From Pedobacter sp. (GTDB lineage: Bacteria > Bacteroidota > Bacteroidia > Sphingobacteriales > Sphingobacteriaceae), in contig NZ_JAVHXT010000005.1 in assembly GCF_031119335.1 (NCBI RefSeq), forward strand, positions 208,642 through 272,641: a stretch of DNA of 64,000 bases, read 5' to 3'. This document shows, piece after piece, positions 55,860-64,000 of the stretch. Positions within the stretch are counted from its first letter, which is position 1. Each line of letters starts with the position of its first letter. The position numbers and the translations under genes are program-made. Below the pieces are notes generated by a model that did no database searches, had not been told where the DNA came from, and saw nothing but the letters and a program-made list of their open reading frames with translations.

Positions 55860-57056
55860 TTATTTTTTAGAAATTAATTGAGCTACTTTTTCAACTTTCT
55901 TTTCTGGTTGAATTAACTGCCCGTCTTGTAGTTTATCCAAACCGCTTAAAACGATTTGGTCTCCCGATTTTAAGCCGTCTTTAATTAAGTAGTCAGTTCC
56001 ATTTTTACCATCAATTGTAATAGCAACCTTACTTACTTTGTTGTCTTTTCCTACGGAGAATACAAAAATCTTATCCTGCATTTCTACCGTAGCAGATTGA
56101 GGAACCAATATGGTGTTATCGTGAGAAAGACCTAATCTAATTTTGCCTGTATTGCCCGATCTCAGCACACCTTTTGAATTGGCAAAAACCGCTCTCAACG
56201 TAATAGCACCAGTGGTTTTATCAAACTGTCCATTAATCATGTCTATTTTTCCCTTAACAGGATATAAACTTTGATCCGCCAGTACTAACGAAACAGCTGG
56301 CAAGTGACTAATTCTATCTGCCACAGAATTACCTTCGTATTTAGCATTGAAATTGATAAAATCATTCTCTGACAGTGAGAAATAGGCGTAAACCTGATTA
56401 ACATCCGAAAGTTGGGTGAGCGCCTCTGGATCTGAAGGAGAAACTAAACTCCCTTGCTTTTTGGGCAAACGTCCGATGTAGCCACTGCTTGGAGCCTTAA
56501 TTTGCGTGTAACCCAAATTGATTTGGGCACTATTTACATTCGCTTTAGCTTGCTCAACATTTGCTAAGGCAATCTGATAAGTAGTCTTAGCTGTCTTCAA
56601 CTGAAAATCTGAAACTACTTTGCTTTGCACTAAAGGAGTTAATTTATCTACTTCCAATTGGGCATTTAAAACCGCTGCTTGTGCAGCTTGAAGTGCAGCT
56701 TTTGAATTGTTTAACTGGGCTTTGAAAGGAAGTTCTGAAATTTGTATCAGCAACTGACCTTTACTTACCATCTGTCCTTCGTTTACATAGATTTTCTCAA
56801 TAGCTCCAGCAATCTGCGGTCTTATTTCGACGTCCGTTGTTCCTTGTATTGCTGCCGGATAATCTACAAAAGTTTGCTGCTCACCCGTAGCAAGTGTGGC
56901 AACGGGCAACATAGGTGCAGGTGCCAAAGCCATTTGCTTAGGCTCTGTTGAGCAGCTAGATAGAAATAATACTATAGCAACAACTAACAGAATAATCCAT
57001 TCATTAAATAATTTAACACTGTTAAATTTAGGTGTGGGTTCGTATATATAATTCAT
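55860..57056 (-). CDS. RND efflux adaptor (membrane-fusion protein), lipoprotein
   Basis: 398 residues from ATG 57056. Lipobox Cys35 follows the helix WIILLVVAIVLFLSS. The biotinyl-lipoyl-like region (AIEKIYVNEGQMVSKGQLLI) and the hairpin helices (about 100-180) are clear. The first 20 residues (MNYIYEPTPKFNSVKLFNEW) are unlike a signal peptide and contain an operator palindrome in their DNA; no better start was found, so this start is less certain. First structural gene of the operon. Confidence 0.9.
   Translation of the reverse strand: MNYIYEPTPKFNSVKLFNEWIILLVVAIVLFLSSCSTEPKQMALAPAPMLPVATLATGEQQTFVDYPAAIQGTTDVEIRPQIAGAIEKIYVNEGQMVSKGQLLIQISELPFKAQLNNSKAALQAAQAAVLNAQLEVDKLTPLVQSKVVSDFQLKTAKTTYQIALANVEQAKANVNSAQINLGYTQIKAPSSGYIGRLPKKQGSLVSPSDPEALTQLSDVNQVYAYFSLSENDFINFNAKYEGNSVADRISHLPAVSLVLADQSLYPVKGKIDMINGQFDKTTGAITLRAVFANSKGVLRSGNTGKIRLGLSHDNTILVPQSATVEMQDKIFVFSVGKDNKVSKVAITIDGKNGTDYLIKDGLKSGDQIVLSGLDKLQDGQLIQPEKKVEKVAQLISKK
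57009..57029. promoter_or_regulatory. TetR operator copy inside the adaptor start
   Basis: TAATTTAAC, ACT, GTTAAATTT: the same palindrome as at 57096 with one arm base changed. It lies about codons 10-16 of the adaptor. Confidence 0.6.
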
Positions 57057-57095
57057 ATGATTGGGGTTTTTAATATTTTACTTTACGTTAATAAT

Positions 57096-57116
57096 TAATT
57101 TAACACCGTTAAATTA
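57096..57116. promoter_or_regulatory. TetR operator between tetR and the adaptor
   Basis: Perfect 9-bp arms TAATTTAAC and GTTAAATTA around ACC. Best copy of the three. Confidence 0.75.
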
Positions 57117-57133
57117 GAGGGCAAAAAAAATGT

Positions 57134-57733
57134 TTAGTCGTTTATGGTTTTAATAATTGCCTTAATAGCGCTTCTCAAAATCTCTTGATTGATCTGGTCA
57201 TTAGCACCCTTTTGAACTAAATTCAGGGAAATCAAACCGTGAATAAGTGACCAAAATGTATAATATTTCAAACAAGAAGTGTCCTCAGATACTGGCTGTT
57301 TAACTAACAATATTTCAATTGCATCATAAAACAAATCGGTGGTATACTCTGCTTCTGGCATTTTCTTGTAGAGTTCGCAACAGTTTACCTGCACGCCATA
57401 CATTAATTGGTAAAACTCACTTTCTTCAAAAGCGAAATCCCAATAGGCCAACCACATTGCTTCTAGTCGCTCTTCATTATCTGTTTTACTATCTCTAGCT
57501 GCTTTAACTTTTAAGCCTAAATTAATGTAGCCTTGTCTAGTTAGCTCTAAAAGAATGCCTTCTTTGTTTGGGAAATATTCATAGATGATTGGCGCTGTAT
57601 ATTCAATTACATCCGCAATTTTGCGCATACTTAAAGCTGCCCAGCCTTCCTGTTTAACAATCTGTAAAGCAGCGGCCAAAATACCTTTACGAGTATCTTC
57701 TTTTTGTCGCTGAATTCTTTCTTTACTTCCCAT
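57134..57733 (-). CDS. TetR/AcrR-family repressor
   Basis: 199 residues. The N-terminal helix-turn-helix is WAALSMRKIADVIEYTAPII with the following YEYFPNKEGILLELT. A C-terminal ligand pocket follows (about 60-199). It stands directly upstream of the pump operon in the same direction, and operator palindromes lie before its own start and before the adaptor. Likely an autoregulated repressor relieved by pump substrates. Confidence 0.93.
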   Translation of the reverse strand: MGSKERIQRQKEDTRKGILAAALQIVKQEGWAALSMRKIADVIEYTAPIIYEYFPNKEGILLELTRQGYINLGLKVKAARDSKTDNEERLEAMWLAYWDFAFEESEFYQLMYGVQVNCCELYKKMPEAEYTTDLFYDAIEILLVKQPVSEDTSCLKYYTFWSLIHGLISLNLVQKGANDQINQEILRSAIKAIIKTIND

Positions 57734-57750
57734 TGTTGACGTGCTATAAA

Positions 57751-57776
57751 TAATCTAACACTGTTAAGCAAAAGTA
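57751..57776 (-). promoter_or_regulatory. tetR promoter with overlapping operator
   Basis: Minus-strand TACTTTTG (57776-57769) fits TAnnTTTG. The imperfect operator TAATCTAAC, ACT, GTTAAGCAA (57751-57771) overlaps it and the start site. Confidence 0.6.
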
Positions 57777-57854
57777 TAAACTGTTTTAATTTTACCTATC
57801 ATTTATTTGTCAGAAATTTTTAAATATTCATTAACACCACAGAAATCCAACAAA

Positions 57855-57886
57855 AAATCCCATCCTAAATTGATAGAATGGGATTT
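57855..57886 (-). terminator. Terminator of the receiver gene
   Basis: AAATCCCAT and ATGGGATTT (9 bp) around a loop, followed on the minus strand by TTTTTG. It lies 24 bases past the stop at 57910. Confidence 0.8.
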
Positions 57887-57909
57887 ATACTGGTTTGATT
57901 AAAGCTATT

Positions 57910-58284
57910 TTAAGCTACAACTCTTTCTCCAATTAGCTTTTTTATTCTACTTTCGATGTAATCCAAGTCAAAAGGTTTACTAATGTAATCATCTGGACTA
58001 GATGCTGCACTTAATTTTTCATTGTTAACATTTGCAGACATCAAAATTACCGGAATATGTTTAGTGAAAGGATCGTCTTTCAAATCTCTACAGATTTCTA
58101 AACCATTACCGTCTGGTAACATTACGTCCAAAATGAATAAATCTGGAATAGAATCGGTTAGTTTTTCCTTTAATTCTTTAAAAGTTGAAGATACCTGAAT
58201 TTCATAACCTTCGTCTTTTAATAAAAATTCAATAATAAATGCGATGTCTTTATCGTCTTCTAAAACGTGAATGCGCTTTTTCAT
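57910..58284 (-). CDS. Single-domain response regulator (CheY-like receiver)
   Basis: 124 residues. Acidic EDDKD near the start, phosphoacceptor Asp in LFILDVMLPDGNGLEI, the Ser/Thr in VILMSANVNN and the Lys in ISKPFDL are all present. No output domain, so it signals by protein contact or phosphotransfer. No kinase gene is near. Own terminator downstream. Confidence 0.92.
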   Translation of the reverse strand: MKKRIHVLEDDKDIAFIIEFLLKDEGYEIQVSSTFKELKEKLTDSIPDLFILDVMLPDGNGLEICRDLKDDPFTKHIPVILMSANVNNEKLSAASSPDDYISKPFDLDYIESRIKKLIGERVVA

Positions 58285-58734
58285 TTACGGCCTAATTTAA
58301 ATAGTTATACTTTGGTTCAACAAAATTTCACAGGTATACTATCACAAACACAAAAGATTGTAAAAGGTTTTAGAAAAATTATTTTTTTCAGGAAACGGAT
58401 AAAACGCTAGGTGATAATAAAAAATATACCTAAAGCAAAATTTAAAAATTAAGGAATTAAGTTGATTTAAGAATTGAAAACAACTTAAATTTCTCTATTT
58501 CATAATGTATAACCCGTAGTGCATTATACTTTTTTTAATTTGAAAAACATAACATTCTTACCTATAAGTATTTAAACAATTTAACCACTTTTATTGAACA
58601 CCCCGGTCTTCGACCACCCCTCTGAAAGAGGGGAATGGAAAACGAAATTCCCCTCCTTTGGAGGGGTGCCTAAAAGGCGGGGTGGTTATTTTGATGTTGA
58701 TTTCATTTTATGATAATGCACTACGGGTTGTATA
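58285..58734. other. Gap dominated by a MITE-like element
   Basis: The left 200 bases are plain AT-rich DNA and should hold the promoter of the receiver gene; the right part is the element at 58503-58735. Confidence 0.6.
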
Positions 58735-58735
58735 T
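58503..58735. repeat. MITE-like inverted-repeat element abutting an MFS gene
   Basis: Terminal repeats TAATGTATAACCCGTAGTGC (left) and TAATGCACTACGGGTTGTAT (right) are near-complementary over 24 bases. The interior has CCACCCCTCTGAAAGAGGGG and ATTCCCCTCCTTTGGAGGGG, both self-complementary. No ORF; the right end touches the MFS stop codon. Confidence 0.7.
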
Positions 58736-59937
58736 TAATCCTCAACAAGCTTTAACCTGCTGAAGAAATACGCACATAGTAATAGTAAAACCGTTACTCC
58801 AATCCACAAAGCATTATAACCAAACTTCTCAGCGATGTAAAAACCACTTGTTGGACCTATCACCTGCGCAACCGACCAGCTTAAGGTATAGCCTGCAGCA
58901 TAAATTCCACGGTTATATTCATTACTACGTTTCACCACGAAAGTGTTAAAGAATGGCAGTGAGAACATCTCCCCAAAAGTAAAAAGCAAAATGCTAATTA
59001 CTGCCAATACCACTGGCATAAACTTTGGCACCATTAATACGGCAAATGAAAAACAAACAATGATGACACCCATTACAATATAAAATATGGGTGATTTCTT
59101 ATTCTCAATTTTACTAATCATTACCATTTCCATCAGTGCGATAACCACACCGTTTAACCCCAAGATGATACCAATAAGTGATTCATCCAAATGCCAAACC
59201 TCTTTGTAAAAGACAGGCACTACCCTAAACATCAAGAAGAAACACGTGGTAAACATGGCACATAAAAGCAGAAACTTGATATATGGCAAATCGTTCCAAG
59301 GCTTACGAACATTTAGTTGTTTTTGTTCAACTGCGGTTTTACGAACCAGCTTTTTTGCAGGCAATAACAAGAATATCACTACGGCAACCAAAATGCTTAC
59401 ACTTCCATCTACAATAAACAAAAGTTTGTAATTGTACGATGCAATGATCCCGCCCATACTGATACCAAAGGCCCAGCCAATGTTATTTGCCAATCGGTTT
59501 AGTGAATAAGATCTTGTTTCTGTTCCTTCGGTGGCGTAAGATGCAATAGCAGCATAATTTGCTGGTCTGAATGCTTCGGAGAAAAAACTGATGACCACCG
59601 CTAAAACACAAAGCCAAGTAAAATCTTCTACCATGGCAAAAAGCAAGAAAAACAGACCACCAATTAAAGATGCCAAGATTTGTACCGGTCTGTAGCCGAA
59701 CATATCGGTAAACTTACCACCAGCAGCGGCACCGGCTATAGAACCTGCTCCAAATAGCGATATGATAATTCCCGCATCTGACTCTGGTCTATGCAAAGCC
59801 TGCGTAACATACAACCCCATAAATGGCACTGCCATAAAACCGCAACGGTTAATTAAAATTACTGTACTAAGTATCCACGTTTCTCTACTTAAACCAGAGA
59901 ACGAAGTTTTATAGGCATTTAAAATACGGCTGAACAT
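58735..59937 (-). CDS. MFS transporter
   Basis: 400 residues from ATG 59937 (MFSRILNAYKTSFSGLSRET); the frame from 59994 is rejected. Twelve membrane helices. GSIAGAAAGGKFTDMFGYRP after helix 2 is the typical MFS loop-2/3 motif. Substrate unknown. Its 3' end meets the MITE-like element. Confidence 0.9.
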   Translation of the reverse strand: MFSRILNAYKTSFSGLSRETWILSTVILINRCGFMAVPFMGLYVTQALHRPESDAGIIISLFGAGSIAGAAAGGKFTDMFGYRPVQILASLIGGLFFLLFAMVEDFTWLCVLAVVISFFSEAFRPANYAAIASYATEGTETRSYSLNRLANNIGWAFGISMGGIIASYNYKLLFIVDGSVSILVAVVIFLLLPAKKLVRKTAVEQKQLNVRKPWNDLPYIKFLLLCAMFTTCFFLMFRVVPVFYKEVWHLDESLIGIILGLNGVVIALMEMVMISKIENKKSPIFYIVMGVIIVCFSFAVLMVPKFMPVVLAVISILLFTFGEMFSLPFFNTFVVKRSNEYNRGIYAAGYTLSWSVAQVIGPTSGFYIAEKFGYNALWIGVTVLLLLCAYFFSRLKLVED

Positions 59938-60115
59938 TTGCTTTGGTTGGTGTGCAAAATTACATATTCGGGCAATAAGTAGCCACAGATGCACAGATAA
60001 ATAAAATCATAACCTATTAATTTAATAGCGTCGCATACATTATTCTAAAACATTAGCTGTGCATCTGTGGCTAACATTCCGTATTTTTGATACTCTTTTT
60101 TAAAATCAAGATTGT

Positions 60116-61396
60116 ATGCCAACAGAAATCAAATGCCCAAGTTGTAACCATGCCTTTCCTATAGAAGAAGTGATGGCCGAAGAATATAAAAAGGAACTGC
60201 GTGAGCAGATGGCTTCATTTAAAAAGAAACAACAGGAAGAATTTGAAAAGAAAACCCAAACGCTAGAGCTTCAAAGAAAGCAACAGGAAGAAAACTTTGA
60301 AGCGCAAAAAAAGCAGCAAGAGTTGGCTTTTGAGCAGCGTTTAGCCAAAGAAAAAGAAGCTTTACAAGCATCGGTAAGCGAAAACCTACGTAAATCTATC
60401 AGCGCAGATTTTGAGAATAAGCTGAAGGTTTTAGACGATGCTAACAAAGAAAACGAAGAAAAACTGAAATCTGCCCGCCAAAAAGAATTGGAATACCTTC
60501 AACTAGCCAACGAAATGAAGCGCAAGGAAGAGGAGATGGAGCTGACCATACAAAAGAAAATGGCAGAAGAGCGTGAGAAAATGGCTGTCGATATTCGTGC
60601 CATAGAAAACCAGCGATTGCAAAATGCGGAACACGAATTTAAGTTGAAACTGGCGGAAAAAGAAAAGCAGCTCGAAGACCAAAAGAAACTGGCGGAAGAA
60701 ATGAAACGCAAAGCCGAACAAGGATCGATGCAATTACAAGGTGAAATTCAAGAACTAGCACTGGAAGAATTGTTACGCAGCTCCTTCCCTTTCGATTTGG
60801 TACAAGAAGTTGGTAAAGGCGTTCGTGGTGCCGATTGTATCCAAACGGTTCGCAACAATTTTGGGCAAGAATGTGGGCATATTATTTACGAGAGTAAGCG
60901 TACTACTGCTTTTGCTAATGATTGGATTGAAAAACTAAAAACTGATATGCGTAGCCAGGGAGCTGAAATTGCGGTTTTAGTTACTCAAAACATGCCGAAA
61001 GACATGAGTTGCTTTGGCTTAAAAGATGGTATTTGGATATGCACTTTCAACGAGGTGCAGGCCTTAGCAGCCGTATTGCGTGATGGAATTTTACGTCTAT
61101 TTAACGCAGCAAAATCTCAAGAAAACAAAGGTGATAAAATGCACATGCTCTACGATTACTTGACCAGTAATGAGTTTGCTGAACAATGGAAAGCTATAAG
61201 AGAAGGTTTTATGAGTATGAAATTATCTATACAACGCGAAAGAGATGCTATGGAAAAGATGTGGAAAGCGAGAGAAAAGCAATTAGACAAGGTCTTGTTG
61301 AATGCCGCCCACATTCGTGGTTCTATTGAAGGTATTTCTGGCAACGATAATATACAACTAAGTTTAACCGACGACGAGGATTTGTTTTTAGAGTAA
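60116..61396 (+). CDS. DUF2130 protein: coiled coil plus nuclease-like domain
   Basis: 426 residues. The start MPTEIKCPSCNHAFPIEEVM has a single C-x2-C pair. A long charged coiled coil follows (about 20-210). The C-terminal domain includes GVRGADCIQTVRNNFGQECG, HIIYESKRTTAFANDWIEKL and VLVTQNMPKD; the spacing D...ExK resembles the PD-(D/E)xK nuclease core, which is an inference. Widely conserved DUF2130 family of unknown function. A terminator follows. Confidence 0.88.
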   Translation: MPTEIKCPSCNHAFPIEEVMAEEYKKELREQMASFKKKQQEEFEKKTQTLELQRKQQEENFEAQKKQQELAFEQRLAKEKEALQASVSENLRKSISADFENKLKVLDDANKENEEKLKSARQKELEYLQLANEMKRKEEEMELTIQKKMAEEREKMAVDIRAIENQRLQNAEHEFKLKLAEKEKQLEDQKKLAEEMKRKAEQGSMQLQGEIQELALEELLRSSFPFDLVQEVGKGVRGADCIQTVRNNFGQECGHIIYESKRTTAFANDWIEKLKTDMRSQGAEIAVLVTQNMPKDMSCFGLKDGIWICTFNEVQALAAVLRDGILRLFNAAKSQENKGDKMHMLYDYLTSNEFAEQWKAIREGFMSMKLSIQRERDAMEKMWKAREKQLDKVLLNAAHIRGSIEGISGNDNIQLSLTDDEDLFLE

Positions 61397-61457
61397 ACAC
61401 TTGCAATTCCGATGAAGAATTAATCATACCTACTGTTACACCCACAAGCTAATTACG

Positions 61458-61482
61458 GCCTCGAATATTTCGGGGCTTTTTT
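61458..61482 (+). terminator. Terminator of the DUF2130 gene
   Basis: GCCTCGAA and TTCGGGGC (one wobble) around TAT, then TTTTTT. Confidence 0.82.
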
Positions 61483-61706
61483 ATGGAAAAACATTTAATT
61501 CTTCATCAAATTATAGAGGTCAGGCACATTGTATGATCCAACATTAAACAAACATTTATAAATAAACACAGTTTTACTAAAAAAACATTAAACTTGAAAC
61601 TATCATGGTTATCCAACCATACACTTGTCCCGATTTTACATCGGGAGTAAACAATGAATATAACCAGGATAGCTTCATTACCATTAAAAATCAAATTATA
61701 TACAGA
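61483..61706. other. Gap before the lipoprotein at 61707
   Basis: AT-rich with no recognisable gene. A reading frame extends the lipoprotein 34 codons upstream but has no signal-like composition, so it is probably promoter/leader. CCCGATTTTACATCGGG at 61629-61645 is a small CCCGAT palindrome as at 28623. Confidence 0.5.
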
Positions 61707-62183
61707 ATGAAAAAGAATCTCAAACATTTAGCATGGGCTTTTTTAGCTCTACCTCTCGCCTATAGTTGTGGAGGAGGAAATAACTCATCTTCAAATGTAG
61801 ATGACAAAGCAGCAGCTTTAGACACTGTTAAAAAATGCTACACATCAACTTTTGAAGGAGACAGCGCAACGCTAAACCTCAAAATTACCGATAGTACAAA
61901 AGTAGAAGGCGATTTATTAATTAACTATGCCGGCAAACCTCAAAACAAGGGTATTGTACGTGGCGAGTTTAAAGGCGATACGCTTTTTGTAGATTATACT
62001 TTTAAAATTGGCGATGGCACCAACGAGTTCTCTAATCCTTTGGCACTACTTAACCAAAATGGAAATCTTAAGATGGGTGTGGGAGTTATAGAAACAACAC
62101 TTGGCAGATCCTATTTCGTAAAAGGCAAACCAATTAATTTTGAACGAGGCAAATTTGAGTTTGTTCCAACCGAGTGTAAATAA
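61707..62183 (+). CDS. Small lipoprotein, paralog of the one at 43370
   Basis: 158 residues from ATG 61707 (MKKNLKHLAWAFLALPLAYS), lipobox Cys21 before GGGNNSSS. The mature part reads KCYTSTFEGDSATLNLKITD, GDLLINYAGKP, GIVRGEFKGDTLFVDYTFKI and ends FVPTECK. It shares the Cys-Tyr, GDTL-x-x-x-YTF and terminal Cys pattern with the lipoprotein at 43370-43831. Unknown function. Confidence 0.85.
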   Translation: MKKNLKHLAWAFLALPLAYSCGGGNNSSSNVDDKAAALDTVKKCYTSTFEGDSATLNLKITDSTKVEGDLLINYAGKPQNKGIVRGEFKGDTLFVDYTFKIGDGTNEFSNPLALLNQNGNLKMGVGVIETTLGRSYFVKGKPINFERGKFEFVPTECK

Positions 62184-62239
62184 ATTAGTAGCGGAATAAT
62201 ATTTGAAAACATCGATATAGCAATCTCAAATAACAAAAA

Positions 62240-62262
62240 AGAGCCCCGATATTCGGGGCTCT
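62240..62262. terminator. Bidirectional terminator between convergent genes
   Basis: AGAGCCCCGA and TCGGGGCTCT (10 bp, perfect) around TAT, with an A-run on the left that reads as a T-run on the minus strand. Serves the lipoprotein (plus) and OmpA-like gene (minus). Confidence 0.82.
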
Positions 62263-62295
62263 TCTCGTTTCATAAGTAAGAATTTTTATGTTTGA

Positions 62296-63636
62296 CTAGT
62301 AAAGTGTAAACTCTACCCTTCTATTTTGTTGACGACCTTCTGCAGTTTTGTTAGTTGCAATTGGTTGGTCTGGACCATAACCTGTAGCTTCAATTCTAGA
62401 AGCGTTAGCACCTTGAGATACCAAGTAAGCTTTTACAGATTCTGCTCTTTCTTTAGATAAACGTAAGTTCAACTCTCTAGAACCAGTGATATCTGTATGA
62501 CCAGCTAATTTTAAGCTAAAGTTTTTCTCTACCAATAGAGCAGCAACTCTGTTTAAAGTTTCGTAAGATTTAGAACGGATAGTCGCTTTACCTAAATCAA
62601 ATTCTAAATTCGAAATCGCATCTCTAACTACTTTACGATCTGCCTCTGTAACAATTACCCTCTCTGTAACTTGCGGTGCAGGAACTTTTAACGGACAACC
62701 AGAACCATCTACCACTGTACCTTTAGGCGTATTAGGGCATTTGTCGAATTTATCAGCAACACCATCACCATCACTATCTACTAACATAGCTTCTACATCA
62801 CTACGTAATTTAGCGTTTTCAGCTTTTTGCGCATCTAAATCAGATTTTAGCATATTAGCAGTGTTTTTAGCTGCTAAAGCCTCTTCGTAAGTTGCTGCAA
62901 CAGGACTGTAGAAAGCTAATTGTTTTCCACTACCCAAAGCAAATTCTAAACCAGCGTAAGCATAGTTATATTTGTCATTACTGCTTCTGGCTGCAACACC
63001 ATCAAACTCATCGCCATCAACAAAGTTAATTGTCCAGCCTAAATCGAAGTTAATACCTTCCGATAAACGGAATTTTGCGCCAACACCAACAGGAATAACA
63101 AGTTTGTTAGTTACATTTCCTTCAACACCAGTGCTAGCGCCTCTAGCTACCGTAGTTGTTTGATAGTTTACCAAACCACCACCAGCCAAAGCATAAAGCT
63201 GCGCATTGTTGTGCTGATTGAACATACTCCAGTTTACCAAGTTAGCTTGCGCACTTAAACTAGCCGAGTATCTTAAATCGGTTTCGTAAGATTCCATCGG
63301 GTTCATTGATGCGGGCATAGCTGTTCCATCGTTAAATGGTTCAGAGTTGTCGCCTTTAACCTTACCTCTAACTCCGTCTAAACGCAAAGCAAAACCAGGA
63401 GTAATTTGTTTTTTGATATAGAGACCATAGCCTAAGCTAGATTTCCAGTTTGAGAAGTCGTTTTGGCCACCAAGGGGCGAGACACCTGTTAAAGCACCTG
63501 CATTTACTCCGATAGACCAAGTTCTAAGAGATGGTTTTGTGCCAACGCTGCTAGCGCTCTCCTGAGCTTGAACGTTGCTGCCGATAATTAATCCAGTTAA
63601 CGCAACCGGAAAAAATTTTAAGAAATTTAGTTTCAT
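62296..63636 (-). CDS. OmpA-family outer-membrane protein
   Basis: 446 residues with a signal peptide (1-24, ending NVQA). An N-terminal eight-strand-like barrel (about 35-235), then a coiled-coil stretch, a thrombospondin-type-3 calcium repeat (VDSDGDGVADKFDKCPNTPK) and the OmpA peptidoglycan-binding domain (about 335-446: NLEFDLGKATIRSKSYETLN, LAGHTDITGSRELNLRLSKE, RVEFTLY). It links the outer membrane to the cell wall. Confidence 0.94.
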   Translation of the reverse strand: MKLNFLKFFPVALTGLIIGSNVQAQESASSVGTKPSLRTWSIGVNAGALTGVSPLGGQNDFSNWKSSLGYGLYIKKQITPGFALRLDGVRGKVKGDNSEPFNDGTAMPASMNPMESYETDLRYSASLSAQANLVNWSMFNQHNNAQLYALAGGGLVNYQTTTVARGASTGVEGNVTNKLVIPVGVGAKFRLSEGINFDLGWTINFVDGDEFDGVAARSSNDKYNYAYAGLEFALGSGKQLAFYSPVAATYEEALAAKNTANMLKSDLDAQKAENAKLRSDVEAMLVDSDGDGVADKFDKCPNTPKGTVVDGSGCPLKVPAPQVTERVIVTEADRKVVRDAISNLEFDLGKATIRSKSYETLNRVAALLVEKNFSLKLAGHTDITGSRELNLRLSKERAESVKAYLVSQGANASRIEATGYGPDQPIATNKTAEGRQQNRRVEFTLY

Positions 63637-64000
63637 AATATTGACTTTATAAGCTTCTGTTATTTTGTTCTCAAATAGTCAATAGGTATACCAACGCCTG
63701 CTCATTCACATGCTAATAAAAAATATTTGACTGATAAACAAGCGCTTAAGGAATAGTTTACAATATATCAAAACAAAAAAAGTGTGTGCTATGCTATACA
63801 CTTCGCATTAAAATGAAGTTATAAACGCACAAAAAGTATACTTTATTTTGTGGCATACTGTAATTTTTTCGAGAGGTCTTTAGAAAAACAACGGATGTAT
63901 TTCATGGCAAATCACAGTCCCGCCTTTTGCTAAATCTTTTTGCGTTCTGTTGAGGTCTATTTGAATGCTTGCGGCTTTTGTTTTGACAATGCGCATCAAT
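63637..64000. other. Right-end stretch without a gene
   Basis: AT-rich upstream region of the OmpA-like gene; a copy of the AGTCCCGC...AATCTTTTTG string is at about 63915-63943. Nothing else recognised before the edge. Confidence 0.5.

Overview
The window is an ordinary, AT-rich chromosomal segment of a Bacteroidota bacterium, most likely a Sphingobacteriaceae/Pedobacter-like organism. The evidence is the mix of TonB-dependent-type outer-membrane proteins, SusC-like carboxypeptidase-regulatory domains, a Bacteroides-expansion-type ECF sigma factor, a VWA/TRIC pair, -7 promoter boxes of the TAnnTTTG type, and many dispersed palindromic repeats of the kind common in Pedobacter/Flavobacteria. 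No rRNA, CRISPR array, complete prophage or transposase gene was seen.

Layout. 1-6.3 kb: end of a probable S41 protease, a secreted esterase, prfB with its programmed +1 frameshift, a repeat-rich gap, a large MG2/plug-like envelope protein, then two odd tRNA genes and a small ORF. 6.3-11.5 kb: a lipoprotein, an 817-aa beta-barrel receptor, and a PadR-PspC pair with a palindromic operator-promoter. 12.2-15.3 kb: proline genes proB and proA separated by an unknown ORF. 15.5-20.6 kb: a tiny membrane protein, a divergent diadenylate-cyclase-like protein, pirin, a pseudo-receiver, an AraC regulator and a CoA-transferase. 21-24.7 kb: TRIC channel, VWA membrane protein, L,D-transpeptidase. 25-28.6 kb: fabG, a GIY-YIG nuclease gene bracketed by direct repeats, and agmatine deiminase plus N-carbamoylputrescine amidase (agmatine to putrescine).

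28.9-36.2 kb: a GlxA-like regulator divergent from a four-gene SRPBCC/DoxX/VOC cluster, then YpdA, the GTPases Der and Era, tRNA-fMet and tRNA-Glu. 36.4-43.2 kb: an orphan ECF sigma factor, an ABC-2 exporter, carA with an unusual leader, panB, an RluA-type pseudouridine synthase and a secreted protein. 43.4-46 kb: a lipoprotein, an SDR, a two-part YeeE/YedE sulfur transporter and a zinc-ribbon protein. 46.4-48.8 kb: eno, an FtsB/DivIC-like protein and a small secreted protein. 49.3-57.7 kb: a subtilase and a complete TetR-controlled RND efflux operon (tetR, adaptor, pump, outer-membrane factor) with three matching operator palindromes. 57.9-63.6 kb: a lone receiver protein, an MFS transporter, a DUF2130 protein, a lipoprotein paralogous to the one at 43.4 kb, and an OmpA-family protein.

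The least ordinary signals are the GIY-YIG gene between two 62-bp direct repeats, the carA leader (near-leaderless upstream ORF overlapping carA plus nested hairpins), the two structurally imperfect tRNAs near 6 kb, the diadenylate-cyclase-like protein with altered motifs beside a strong-SD micro-protein, the orphan terminator upstream of eno, and the three-operator TetR circuit. Each is an inference from sequence and is marked as such.
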